A stretch of 64,000 nt of DNA from Gammaproteobacteria bacterium (GTDB lineage Bacteria > Pseudomonadota > Gammaproteobacteria > Steroidobacterales > Steroidobacteraceae): assembly GCA_016707425.1 (NCBI GenBank), contig JADJHU010000015.1:964895-1028894 (forward strand), read 5' to 3'. A program made the translations under genes and the position numbers. Numbering within the stretch: the first letter of the stretch is position 1; every line of letters starts with the position of its first letter. The notes beneath the pieces were generated by a model. The model made no database searches, had not been told where the DNA came from, and was given only the letters and a program-made list of their open reading frames with translations. Of the stretch, positions 36,515-45,222 are shown piece after piece.

Positions 36515-36760
36515 ATGGCCATGGACAGTCCGCCGCCCGGGAGGCTTCCTCAGCCTCTGTATGAGAGTCTGCCTGCGCTGTACCTGCTCGCAGGTGCAGT
36601 GGCTCTTGGCGTCAGTCGCTGGATCGGTCCGGGCTGGCTCGCGTGGCTCGTGTCCCTGATCGGGGTCGCGGGCGTTCTGGGCGGGCTCGTCGTGTGGCTG
36701 CGCCGGCGCGATTACCGCCGCATGCAGGCCCGCTATGGGGGCGGCTCGCTCCCGGACTGA
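36515..36760 (+). CDS. Small two-helix membrane protein
   Basis: 81 residues. Two predicted membrane helices: LYLLAGAVALGVSRWIGP (about 22-39) and LAWLVSLIGVAGVLGGLVVW (about 42-61), then a basic cytosolic tail (LRRRDYRRMQARYGG). Family not recognised. It converges on the ExeA-FHA gene. The first Met may be 36515 or 36521. No Shine-Dalgarno of note. Confidence 0.6.
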   Translation: MAMDSPPPGRLPQPLYESLPALYLLAGAVALGVSRWIGPGWLAWLVSLIGVAGVLGGLVVWLRRRDYRRMQARYGGGSLPD

Positions 36761-36775
36761 GGGTCTTTGCGGTGC

Positions 36776-38056
36776 TCAGAGCGCTTCGGTCGCCGGCGGC
36801 TGCATGCCGGGCAGCGTCTCCGAGAAGCCATGATCCGGCGCGCGACGCTCGTCGAGATAGCGCAGCTCATGCCGCCCGATCGTCACGACGTCGCCGTCTG
36901 CCAGACTGTGACGGCGCACCCGGCGCGCCTGGACGTACATGCCGTTGGTGCTGTTGAGATCCTCGATCACGCAGCCGCCGGCGGTCGTCACGATCTGACA
37001 ATGGTGGCGGCTCACGAAGCGGCTGTCGAGCTGCAGGTCGTTGTCCGGGGTGCGTCCGATGACCACGCGACCTGCACGCAGCGGCAGCTCGGCGATCGTA
37101 CGGCCATCGCTCGCGAGCACGATGCGCGCAAGCGGGTGCTCGCCTGTGCCTTGCGGCCGGCTGGCCTCCGGTGAACGCGATGCCCCATCGCCCGCTTCGA
37201 TCCCGGGTTCGGCGAGCGCCCGAAGGCCGCGATGGGTCCGCGCGGCGAATTCCACCCACTGGAGTTCCTCGACTGCGCTCGCGATGTCCTCTGGTGTGAC
37301 GAAGTCGCGGTCCGCTCCATAGGCGGCCATCATCGCAGTGTCGCAGAGGGTGTTGATGAGGCGCGGCACGCCGCCCGAGTACCGGAAGATCTCCGTGAAG
37401 CATTCTTCGGCGAACAGCTGGCGCCCTTCCGCTCCGGCAACATCCAGTCGATGCTGGATGTAGGCACGCGTGTCTTCCGGGGAGAGTGCGGTCAGGTGGA
37501 AGCGCAGCCGCACGCGCTGTGCGAGCTGCACGAGCTCTGGTGAGTCAAGCTTTTCATTGAGCTCCGGCTGGCCCGCCAGGATGATGCGCAGCACTTTCTC
37601 CTTGGTGGTTTCCACACCGGAGAGCAGCCGGATTTCCTCGAGTACGCGGTGACTGAGGTTCTGCGCCTCGTCGACCACCAGCAGCACCCTGCGCCCTGCC
37701 GCGTACTGCTCGATGAAGAAACCGTTGAGGGTCGCGAGCAGCTCGGCCTTCTTCATCCTGAAGGGCTGGAAGCCGAACTGCACGAGCAGTGACTGCAGGA
37801 ACTCGATCGCCGAGACCTGCGTCTGGTTGATCTGGGCGACCACGACATCCCTGTCGATCTCGCGCAGGAAGCTCTCGATGATCGTGGTCTTGCCGGAGCC
37901 GATCTCGCCGGTGATGACGACGAAGCCATCCGTGAACCAGATGGTCGACTCCATGTACGCCTTGGCGCGCGAGTGATTCCGGCTGAGATAGAGGAACTGC
38001 GGATCCGGACTCAGCCGGAATGGCAGTTCCTTGAGCCTGAACAGTTCCAGATACAT
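36776..38056 (-). CDS. ExeA/GspA-like AAA ATPase with C-terminal FHA domain
   Basis: 426 residues. The ExeA-type AAA domain fills residues 1-275: Walker A GEIGSGKTTIIES (about 50-62), Walker B RVLLVVDEAQNLSHRVLEEI and sensor LAGQPELNEKL. After a polar linker (about 280-310) an FHA phosphothreonine-binding domain follows: GRVVIGRTPDNDLQL, SRFVSRHHCQI, DLNSTNGMYV. It lies 15 bp after purK on the same strand. ExeA-like proteins help assemble secretins or handle peptidoglycan; the FHA tail suggests control by Ser/Thr phosphorylation. Confidence 0.88.
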   Translation of the reverse strand: MYLELFRLKELPFRLSPDPQFLYLSRNHSRAKAYMESTIWFTDGFVVITGEIGSGKTTIIESFLREIDRDVVVAQINQTQVSAIEFLQSLLVQFGFQPFRMKKAELLATLNGFFIEQYAAGRRVLLVVDEAQNLSHRVLEEIRLLSGVETTKEKVLRIILAGQPELNEKLDSPELVQLAQRVRLRFHLTALSPEDTRAYIQHRLDVAGAEGRQLFAEECFTEIFRYSGGVPRLINTLCDTAMMAAYGADRDFVTPEDIASAVEELQWVEFAARTHRGLRALAEPGIEAGDGASRSPEASRPQGTGEHPLARIVLASDGRTIAELPLRAGRVVIGRTPDNDLQLDSRFVSRHHCQIVTTAGGCVIEDLNSTNGMYVQARRVRRHSLADGDVVTIGRHELRYLDERRAPDHGFSETLPGMQPPATEAL

Positions 38057-38071
38057 GCGCTGCGTCCCGCC

Positions 38072-39178
38072 TCAGCGGCCCATGATACGGGTCTGCGGAT
38101 CGATCGCCAGGAGCAGTCTCCTCGCCCGCCGGTCGCGAGCGGCAGCGCTTGCCTCCACGATCGTGCAGTGTCCGAGCTTGCGCTCCGGGCGCGCCTCCTT
38201 GCCGTAATCGTGCCAGTGTACCCCCGGTTCGGCCAGAAACCGTTCCCGGGGCGGCATCCTGCCGATGAGGTTGATCATCGCGGCGTGCCCGCGGGGGCGT
38301 GTCGAGCCGAGCGGCAGCCCGAGAATCGCGCGCAGGTGGTTCTCGAACTGGCTGGTCTCGGCGCCTTCGAGGGTCCAGTGTCCCGAATTGTGCACACGGG
38401 GGGCGATTTCGTTCGCGATCAGCTGTCCGCGCCGCACGAAGAACTCGATGGTGAGGACTCCCACGTAGCGGAAATGCCCGAGCACTTTCTCCAGGAAGAC
38501 GCGGGCGGTGCGTTGCAGTCGCGGGGATCCGGCGGGCGCACGCGTCAGGCGCAGGATCCCTCCACGGTGCAGATTGGCATTGAGCGGGTAGCTGACGATC
38601 TCGCCTCGTGAGCTGCGTGCCCCGATGATCGATACTTCGAAGTCGAAGGGTACGTGCTCCTCGTAGAGGAGTGGCGCACCGCCGAGTTGCGTCCAGGCGG
38701 ATCCGAGGTCGTCCGCTGACCGCAGCACGTACTGGCCCTTGCCGTCGTAGCCGAAGCGGCGCGTCTTGAGCACGCCGGGCAGGCCGATCGTGCGGACGGC
38801 GCGCTCGAGGGCGCGGCGCGAGTCGACTGCTGCATGCCGCGTACTCGGGATCCCGAGCCGGGCAAACAGCCGCTTCTCCGCGAGCCGGTCCTGGGCGACC
38901 GCGAGCGCTCGCAGCGGCGGTGCAACGGTCCCCGGGGGGCCGAGCCGGCGAAGGGCTGCAACGGAGACATTCTCCCAGTCGACCGTGACGACGTCGCTGC
39001 GGCGTGCGAGGGTCGCGAGCAGTCGCGGGTCGTCGAGCTCCCCACAGAGGATGGGCGCAACCTGCCCGCCCGGGCTGTTGCCTGCGCGATCCAGGAACAG
39101 GAAATCGAGCCCGAGCGGATAGCCGGCCAGGGCCATCATGCGACCGAGCTGGCCCGCGCCGACGATTCCGATGGTCAT
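38072..39178 (-). CDS. purK: N5-carboxyaminoimidazole ribonucleotide synthase
   Basis: ATP-grasp enzyme of de novo purine synthesis that carboxylates AIR to N5-CAIR. 368 residues. Begins MTIGIVGAGQLGRMMALAGY; contains GVLKTRRFGYDGKGQYVL and VEFFV-like TIEFFVRRGQLIANEIAPRVHNSGHWTL in blocks. It overlaps purE by 4 bp. Substrate channel partner is PurE. Confidence 0.96.
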   Translation of the reverse strand: MTIGIVGAGQLGRMMALAGYPLGLDFLFLDRAGNSPGGQVAPILCGELDDPRLLATLARRSDVVTVDWENVSVAALRRLGPPGTVAPPLRALAVAQDRLAEKRLFARLGIPSTRHAAVDSRRALERAVRTIGLPGVLKTRRFGYDGKGQYVLRSADDLGSAWTQLGGAPLLYEEHVPFDFEVSIIGARSSRGEIVSYPLNANLHRGGILRLTRAPAGSPRLQRTARVFLEKVLGHFRYVGVLTIEFFVRRGQLIANEIAPRVHNSGHWTLEGAETSQFENHLRAILGLPLGSTRPRGHAAMINLIGRMPPRERFLAEPGVHWHDYGKEARPERKLGHCTIVEASAAARDRRARRLLLAIDPQTRIMGR

Positions 39179-39681
39179 TGCGATGCGGCGGGCGGGACGC
39201 GCGGGTCGGGTGAATCGAGCACGGTCGCCGTCTGGACCCTGCGGAAGGTCTCGAGTGCCGAGGCGATCGCGGGTTCGTGCAATCCGAGGATCGCTGCCGC
39301 CTGCAGCGCCGCGTTGGTGGCGCCGGCGACGCCGATCGCGAAGGTCGCCACCGGCACACCGGCCGGCATCTGCACGATCGAGAGGAGCGAATCGAGGCCG
39401 TTGAGCGCCTTCGACTGCACAGGTACGGCGAGCACGGGCAGGGTGGTCTTGGCGGCCGTCATCCCCGGCAGGTGTGCGGCGCCGCCCGCCCCGGCGATGA
39501 TGGCCTGCAGCCCGCGGCCGCGGGCCGTCTCGGCGTATTCGAAGAGGAGATCCGGAGTGCGGTGGGCCGACACGACGCGCACTTCGTAGGGTACACGCAG
39601 CCGGTCGAGTGTCTCGGCTGCGGCGCGCATCGTCTCCCAGTCGGAGCGCGAGCCCATGATGATGCCCACGAGCGGTTTCAT
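39175..39681 (-). CDS. purE: N5-carboxyaminoimidazole ribonucleotide mutase
   Basis: Class I PurE, converts N5-CAIR to CAIR. 168 residues. Starts KPLVGIIMGSRSDWETM and has VVSAHRTPDLLFEYA and IAGAGGAAHLPGMTAA. The frame is open to 39828, but ATG 39681 is where homology begins. Downstream of darP by 43 bp on the same strand. Confidence 0.96.
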   Translation of the reverse strand: MKPLVGIIMGSRSDWETMRAAAETLDRLRVPYEVRVVSAHRTPDLLFEYAETARGRGLQAIIAGAGGAAHLPGMTAAKTTLPVLAVPVQSKALNGLDSLLSIVQMPAGVPVATFAIGVAGATNAALQAAAILGLHEPAIASALETFRRVQTATVLDSPDPRVPPAASQ

Positions 39682-39724
39682 GGTGCGATTATCGCACGGC
39701 CGCGCACGGCGTACGCCCCGGGGC

Positions 39725-40243
39725 TCAATCCGCCGGCGCGTCGGATCCGAGCAGGGCACGTAGCGCGCGAAACAGCTCCCGACCGGCAGTCCTGCGGGCG
39801 GCGTCGGCGGCGGCCGGGTCGCGTGCACGTGCGACGAGCGTCTGCCACGGAGGTTCGCTGGCGCGGGGCTCTAGGGCTGCGAGCGCCGCGAGTGCCGGCT
39901 CGCCTTCGGCGATGAGCCGGTCGCGCCAGCGCTCGATGAGCCGGAAGCGCCCGGCCTCGAGTGCCGCGCCGCGGCTGCGCGCCGCGAGCGCCGCCGCGAG
40001 TGCCTCGGTGTCGACGTCACGCATGAGCCGGCCGATGTACTGGCGTTGCCGCGCTCCGGCTGCACGGCTGCCGATGTGCCTGGCTTCCCGGACGGCGTCC
40101 CGCAGGCGCTCGGGCAGCCCGAGGGCCTCCAGCTCGCCTTCCTCCAGCGCAATCAGGCGCTCGCCGAGTCGCTGCGCCTCTTCGGCGGCACGCTTGCGGG
40201 CGCTCTTGCTCGGACCCTCCATGTCTGCGGCATCGTGGTTCAC
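39725..40243 (-). CDS. darP: Ribosome-associated protein DarP/YjgA
   Basis: DUF615 family, 172 residues, associated with late 50S assembly. It has the polar N-terminus KSARKRAAEEAQRLGERLIA, then RHIGSRAAGARQRQYIGRLM (about 55-74) and RFRLIERWRDRLIAEG, characteristic of YjgA. It is divergent from pmbA with a 51-bp gap, the usual arrangement in gammaproteobacteria. Confidence 0.93.
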   Translation of the reverse strand: MNHDAADMEGPSKSARKRAAEEAQRLGERLIALEEGELEALGLPERLRDAVREARHIGSRAAGARQRQYIGRLMRDVDTEALAAALAARSRGAALEAGRFRLIERWRDRLIAEGEPALAALAALEPRASEPPWQTLVARARDPAAADAARRTAGRELFRALRALLGSDAPAD

Positions 40244-40294
40244 TGAACCTCGCTTTCCGTCCGCCCCTCAGGCGACTGGTACAATCATTCTGCC

Positions 40295-41641
40295 ATGTCA
40301 CAGGAAGTCGATCGCAGCCGCATTCCCGAGCTCGAGGCCATCGTGCGTGTCGCGCTCGCCGAAGCGCAGCGCGGTGGCGCAACGCAGGCGGAAGCGGATG
40401 CGAGCCTGCATCGGGGCCTCACGGCCACCGTACGACTCGGTGAGGTCGACACCATCGAGTATCACCGCGACCGTGGCCTCGGCGTGACTGTCTACCTCGG
40501 TACACGCAAGGGCTCGGCGAGCACTGCGGATCTGCGGCCCGAGGCCGTGTGCGACACCGTGGCCAAGGCCTGCGCCATCGCACGGCATACGGCCGAGGAC
40601 CCGTACGCAGGTCTTGCTGACGAGGCGGATCTCGCCCGCGCGCCGCCGGATCTCGACCTCGACCACCCGTGGCCGATCTCCCCGGAAGAGGCGGTGGAGC
40701 TCGCACGTCGCTGCGAGGACGCCGGACGCGCCGTCGATGCGCGACTCACGAACTCGGAGGGCGCCACGATCGCGACCCACCGTGGCGTGCGCGTCTATGG
40801 CAATTCGCTCGGCTTTCTCAGCGGCTATCCGAGCACGAGCCATACGGTGAGCTGCGTTCTGCTCGCCCGCGACGGCGAGGACATGCAGCGCGACCACTGG
40901 TACGCGACGGCCCGCGATCCGGGAGACCTCGAGGCGGTCGAACGTATCGGGCGCCGCGCGGGCGAACGCGCCGTTGCGCGCCTCGGTGCCCGGCGACTCG
41001 GAACCTGCGAGGCACCGGTACTGTTCGCGCCGGAAGTGGCCCGCGGCCTCTGTGGGCACTTCGTCGCGGCGATCCGCGGCAGCAGCCAGTATCGCCGGTC
41101 GTCCTTCCTGCTGGGCGCAGCGGGCGAGAGCGTGTTTCCACCCTTCGTGCAGATGCGCGAGCGGCCGCACCTGGTGAAGGGCGTCGCCAGCAGCCCCTTC
41201 GATGCCGAGGGGGTCGCCACCCGCGATCGCGATCTCGTCCTTGACGGAGTCGTGCAGGGCTATGTGCTCAGCAGCTACTCGGCACGCCGGCTGGGGCTGA
41301 AGACGACAGGCAATGCCGGCGGGCTGCACAACCTACTCGTCGAGAGCAGCGCAGGCGCCGAATCGCCCGCGGCACTCATGCGCCGCATGGGTCACGGGCT
41401 GCTCGTCACCGAGCTCATGGGGCAGGGCGTCAACGGGGTGACGGGTGATTATTCGCGCGGTGCCACTGGTTTCTGGGTGGAGGGCGGGGAGATCGCATTC
41501 CCCGTGCAGGAGGTCACCATCGCCGGCAACCTCCGTGACATGTACCGGCGCATCGTGGCAGTTGGCAGCGACGTGGATCTGCGCGGCGGCATTCGCACCG
41601 GCTCGATGCTCATCGAGGCGATGACCATCGCCGGGGAGTGA
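40295..41641 (+). CDS. pmbA: Metalloprotease subunit PmbA/TldE
   Basis: Non-catalytic partner of TldD, 448 residues. Contains VLFAPEVARGLCGHFVAAIR and GNAGGLHNLLVESS, then GQGVNGVTGDYSRGATGFWV. It lacks the HExxxH motif of TldD, as expected. TldD and PmbA assemble one heterodimeric protease. A GTACAATC at 40281-40287 may hold the -10 box. Confidence 0.95.
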   Translation: MSQEVDRSRIPELEAIVRVALAEAQRGGATQAEADASLHRGLTATVRLGEVDTIEYHRDRGLGVTVYLGTRKGSASTADLRPEAVCDTVAKACAIARHTAEDPYAGLADEADLARAPPDLDLDHPWPISPEEAVELARRCEDAGRAVDARLTNSEGATIATHRGVRVYGNSLGFLSGYPSTSHTVSCVLLARDGEDMQRDHWYATARDPGDLEAVERIGRRAGERAVARLGARRLGTCEAPVLFAPEVARGLCGHFVAAIRGSSQYRRSSFLLGAAGESVFPPFVQMRERPHLVKGVASSPFDAEGVATRDRDLVLDGVVQGYVLSSYSARRLGLKTTGNAGGLHNLLVESSAGAESPAALMRRMGHGLLVTELMGQGVNGVTGDYSRGATGFWVEGGEIAFPVQEVTIAGNLRDMYRRIVAVGSDVDLRGGIRTGSMLIEAMTIAGE

Positions 41642-41654
41642 GCGCCGCAGGGGC

Positions 41655-42962
41655 TCAGGCGGATTCCTCGAGCAGGTCGCGCAGCGTCCGCTCTCCGCAA
41701 CTCGTCCGCCACGCGGTTTCCAGGCGCGCGCTCAGGCGCTCGACTGCGGGTACGCGCAGGCCCGGGGCGGCCTGCTGGCCGCTGCGCTGGCTGCGGGCAA
41801 CTTCCATGATCTCGTGCAGCGGGATGTGCCCCACATCGCGCCCTGGCAGGAGCCGCTCGTCGTCGGTCGCGATCAGGAGCCGGCCGCCCTCGAGCGCCGT
41901 GACGATGCGGGCGATCGCGAGTCCGGGCATGCCGAGGGCGCGGGCGAGTTCGTCGACGGTCCAGTGCGTTTCGCCCGTGACATGTCCGCGGCCGACGAGA
42001 TACATGATCTTCAGCGCAAGCTCCTCGATCTCGCCGTTTGCGAGCCTGAGCTCCGTGAGTCCGAGCCGCAGGTAGTTCGGGTTCTGCGCATAGAAGGAGA
42101 TCTGTGCGCCGATCAGCAGGATCAGCCAGCCGAAGTAGGTCCACAGCAGCGCCGCAACGATAAGCGCGAAGCCTGCATAGACGATAGTGAGGCGCGTCGA
42201 TGCCACGACCAGGGTCGTGAAGAGCTTGCCGATCGCCGCCCACAGGACGCCGGCCGTCACGCCGCCGATCAGTGCCGGCGCGATGCGCACCTTCGTGTTC
42301 GGGACGAACATGTACAGCGCCGCGAACATGGCGGCCACCATGAAGTAGGGCGAGAGCTCGAGACCCAGTGCGGCAAGCTCCTGCATCAGCGGCACACCGC
42401 GGAGGGAACGCATCGCGGCGCTCTGCATGGCGGCGTGCGAGAGGCCGATGAAGCCGACGGGGAGCAGCGGCCCGACGATGAGCAGCCCGAGGTACTCGGT
42501 GAGGCGGCGCGCGAAGCTGCGAGGCTGTTCGACACGCCACAGGAAGTTGAAGCTGTCCTCCACCTTCCGGATCGTGCCGAGCAGCGTCCAGACGAGCAGC
42601 GCAAAGCCGACCGAGCCGACCAGCCCGCCGCTTACGCTGTCGGCAAACCGCATGACACTGCGCGTGAGCTCGGTTGCGCTCGTGCCGACCGGCCTGAAGA
42701 ACTCGTAGACGATCGGCTCCAGGGCACGATGCGCGCCGAAGCCCTTGAGGATCGCGAAGCTGAAGGCGAGGAGCGGCACGACAGACAGCAGTGTCATGTA
42801 CACGAGGCCCATCGCACGCAGGTTCACCTGGCCGCGCGAAAGGTCGCGCAGGATCGCGTAGGGGTAGCGCAGCAGCCGGATGGCGGCAGGCAATGGCCCG
42901 GTTCTGCGCGAGCGCTCGCCGAAGAGCCACTGGTCGAGCAGATTCCACAGCCAGGCCGACAT
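41655..42962 (-). CDS. YihY/BrkB family inner-membrane protein
   Basis: 435 residues. Six hydrophobic helices typical of the YihY family, e.g. VYMTLLSVVPLLAFSFAILK, LLVWTLLGTIRKVEDSFNFLWRVE (two parts), LYMFVPNTKVR and ALIVAALLWTYFGWLILLIG. A winged-helix-like cytosolic C-terminal part (about 320-430) is present. It was once named ribonuclease BN, which is wrong for E. coli YihY; the function is unknown. Converges on pmbA. Confidence 0.9.
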   Translation of the reverse strand: MSAWLWNLLDQWLFGERSRRTGPLPAAIRLLRYPYAILRDLSRGQVNLRAMGLVYMTLLSVVPLLAFSFAILKGFGAHRALEPIVYEFFRPVGTSATELTRSVMRFADSVSGGLVGSVGFALLVWTLLGTIRKVEDSFNFLWRVEQPRSFARRLTEYLGLLIVGPLLPVGFIGLSHAAMQSAAMRSLRGVPLMQELAALGLELSPYFMVAAMFAALYMFVPNTKVRIAPALIGGVTAGVLWAAIGKLFTTLVVASTRLTIVYAGFALIVAALLWTYFGWLILLIGAQISFYAQNPNYLRLGLTELRLANGEIEELALKIMYLVGRGHVTGETHWTVDELARALGMPGLAIARIVTALEGGRLLIATDDERLLPGRDVGHIPLHEIMEVARSQRSGQQAAPGLRVPAVERLSARLETAWRTSCGERTLRDLLEESA

Positions 42963-43257
42963 TGGGGCGGCAGCTTACGGCGGCTCCGGGTCCCGTGTCA
43001 CTTCGGCCGCGCGCGGCTGGGTGACGACGGCGTGTCGGCGTTCTACCGGTGGCGCTGCGCCATTCCGGAGTCGCCAGGGAGGCTGCTGGCCGGTGAGCCG
43101 ATCGTTTCGTCCTGCACGGCACTGGATGCGCTGACGCGGGCGACCGCGACGAAGCGCTGACTTCAGGAATCCGCGCGCTCTGCGGGAACTGCGGATTCTG
43201 AGCGTGAGAGAAGGGATATAGAGTAAAAAGCCATCGGTGACACCCGAGGACTGATTC
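42963..43257. other. Intergenic region with one hairpin
   Basis: 295 bp between the divergent yihY and peroxidase genes; no supported gene. A perfect 8-bp inverted repeat, GAATCCGC (43167-43174) and GCGGATTC (43191-43198), lies in the right half. TATAGA at 43217-43222 resembles a -10 box for the peroxidase but lacks a good -35. Confidence 0.5.
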
Positions 43258-44265
43258 GTGACGTCGAAGACCCTCATCGCGATCGTTGCCACGACGGCTG
43301 CGCTCACCGGCATCGTGGAATCTTCCGCCGGCCCGCGGAACGACGAACCGATCCAGCCGATCCAGGCCGCGGTCGTCAAGGATCCCGCGCGCGTGGAGCT
43401 CGGTCGCAAGCTGTTCTTCGACCCGCGGCTGTCGCGCTCCGGGTTCATTTCCTGCAATTCCTGCCACAATCTCAGTCTCGGTGGCTCGGACAACCTTCGT
43501 ACCTCAGTGGGGCACCACTGGCAGAAGGGTCCGATCAACTCGCCGACGGTGCTCAATTCCAGCATGAACGTCGCGCAGTTCTGGGATGGTCGTGCCCGGG
43601 ATCTCAAGGACCAGGCCGGCGGTCCCATCTCGAATCCGGGCGAGATGGCCTCCAGTCATCAACTCGCCGTCGACGTGCTCAAGTCCATCCCCGGCTACGT
43701 CACGGAGTTCACTGCGGCTTTCGGTACACCGGGAATCGACATCGACCGCGTGACGACGGCCATTGCCGCATTCGAGGAAACACTCGTGACTCCGGCGTCA
43801 CGCTTCGATCGCTGGCTGGGCGGTGATGACGCCGCGCTCACCTCTCAGGAGCTCAGAGGCTACGAACTGTTCAAGAACAGCGGTTGCGTCGCCTGTCACC
43901 ACGGTGCTGCGGTCGGAGGCACGACGTTCCAGAAAATGGGTCTGGTGGAGGCCTATCGCACCGATAACGCCGCCATCGGCCGTGCGGCGGTCACTGGGGA
44001 CGACGCGGACCGGTTCAGCTTCAAGGTGCCGACACTGCGCAACGTCGAGCTGACCTATCCGTATTTCCATGACGGGGCCGCCGAGACGCTCGAATCGGCC
44101 GTAGAGATCATGGGCAGGGTGCAGCTGGGACGTCAGTACAGCGACCAGGAAGTGGCGGACATCGTCGCTTTTCTGAAGACACTGACCGGTAAGCAGCCGG
44201 ACGTCGGCCTGCCGATTCTGCCACCGTCGAGCAACGAGACTCCGCGCCCGCTGCCCTTCGACTGA
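43258..44265 (+). CDS. Di-heme cytochrome c peroxidase family protein
   Basis: MauG/CcpA family, 335 residues. A signal peptide is followed by two c-type heme sites, CNSCH (residues 66-70) and CVACH (210-214). GRKLFFDPRLSRSGFISC, FWDGRARDLKDQAGGPI and FKVPTLRNVELTYPYFHDG are diagnostic of bacterial cytochrome c peroxidases. It should be periplasmic and reduce hydrogen peroxide. GTG 43258 start. Monocistronic, between yihY and purC. Confidence 0.92.
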   Translation: MTSKTLIAIVATTAALTGIVESSAGPRNDEPIQPIQAAVVKDPARVELGRKLFFDPRLSRSGFISCNSCHNLSLGGSDNLRTSVGHHWQKGPINSPTVLNSSMNVAQFWDGRARDLKDQAGGPISNPGEMASSHQLAVDVLKSIPGYVTEFTAAFGTPGIDIDRVTTAIAAFEETLVTPASRFDRWLGGDDAALTSQELRGYELFKNSGCVACHHGAAVGGTTFQKMGLVEAYRTDNAAIGRAAVTGDDADRFSFKVPTLRNVELTYPYFHDGAAETLESAVEIMGRVQLGRQYSDQEVADIVAFLKTLTGKQPDVGLPILPPSSNETPRPLPFD

Positions 44266-44298
44266 AGCGCGGCGTCGAGCCGCAGCGGTTTCCGGCGC

Positions 44299-45222
44299 TC
44301 AGTGCGCCGTCAGGCGGCGCAGTGCCTCCAGGTACTTCTCCGTGGTGCGCGCGATGATATCGGGCGGCAGTCGGGGGCCGGGAGATTTCTTGTCCCAGTC
44401 GAGTGTCTCGAGATAATCACGCACGAACTGCTTGTCGAAGCTCGGCGGGCTCAGGCCCGGGCGCCAGGTAGCGGACGGCCAGAAACGCGACGAATCGGGT
44501 GTGAGCGCTTCGTCGATGAGCGTCAGGCGCCCCGTCTCGTCCAGTCCGAACTCGAACTTGGTATCGGCGATGATGATGCCGCGCTCGCGCGCGTGCTGGG
44601 CCGCAAACCCGTAGAGCGCGAGCGCCGTGTCGCGTACCTGCGCCGCGCGCCCGGGGCCGATGAGCCGTGCCGTCTCCTCGAAGGAGATGTTCTCGTCGTG
44701 CTCGCCCACGGCCGCCTTGGTGGCCGGGGTAAAGATGGGGGCCGGCAGCTGCTGAGCGAGCTCGAGCCCGCGCGGGAGCGCGATCCCGCACACCGCCCCG
44801 GTGCGCTGGTAGTCCTTCCAGCCCGAGCCGATGAGATAGCCGCGCACGACGGCCTCGATTGGCAGTGCCTGCAGGCGCCGGACGACCATGGCACGGCCCG
44901 AGAGCTGTGCACGTTCACCGGGATCGAGGGGCAGGTCTTCGAGCCTGTGCCCGCTCAGGTGGTTCGGCACGATGTGGCGCGTGCGTTCGAACCAGAAGCG
45001 CGAGATCTCGGTGAGCACGCGGCCCTTTTCGGGGATCGGATCAGGCAGTACGACATCGAAGGCCGAGAGGCGATCTGTGGTGACGATGAGCATCGTCCCC
45101 GCGTCGACTGCGTAGATGTCGCGCACCTTGCCGGTGTGGATCTTCGCGAGCCGCCGCAGCGTGCTGGTGTGCAGAGTCTGGGTCGGCGTGTCCACGGCTC
45201 GGGGTACTATAGCGGAACCCAT
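44299..45222 (-). CDS. purC: SAICAR synthetase
   Basis: Purine synthesis step joining CAIR and aspartate. About 307 residues; the long form, with HTGKVRDIYAV, DRLSAFDVVLPDPIPEKGRV and GSGWKDYQRTGAVCGI. ATG 45222 overlaps the divergent djlA ATG at a shared CATG (45220-45223). GTG 45195 would match the N-terminal length of relatives better, so the start is uncertain. Confidence 0.95.
   Translation of the reverse strand: MGSAIVPRAVDTPTQTLHTSTLRRLAKIHTGKVRDIYAVDAGTMLIVTTDRLSAFDVVLPDPIPEKGRVLTEISRFWFERTRHIVPNHLSGHRLEDLPLDPGERAQLSGRAMVVRRLQALPIEAVVRGYLIGSGWKDYQRTGAVCGIALPRGLELAQQLPAPIFTPATKAAVGEHDENISFEETARLIGPGRAAQVRDTALALYGFAAQHARERGIIIADTKFEFGLDETGRLTLIDEALTPDSSRFWPSATWRPGLSPPSFDKQFVRDYLETLDWDKKSPGPRLPPDIIARTTEKYLEALRRLTAH

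Noticed and set aside
36275..36522. Two overlapping minus-strand frames with proline-rich sequence.
   Set aside because: No Shine-Dalgarno, no recognisable family, and neither frame alone makes a convincing protein.
41449..43467. 672-codon open frame on the minus strand.
   Set aside because: It runs through pmbA, yihY and the peroxidase in shifted or antisense frames; Arg/Pro-rich shadow of GC-rich genes.
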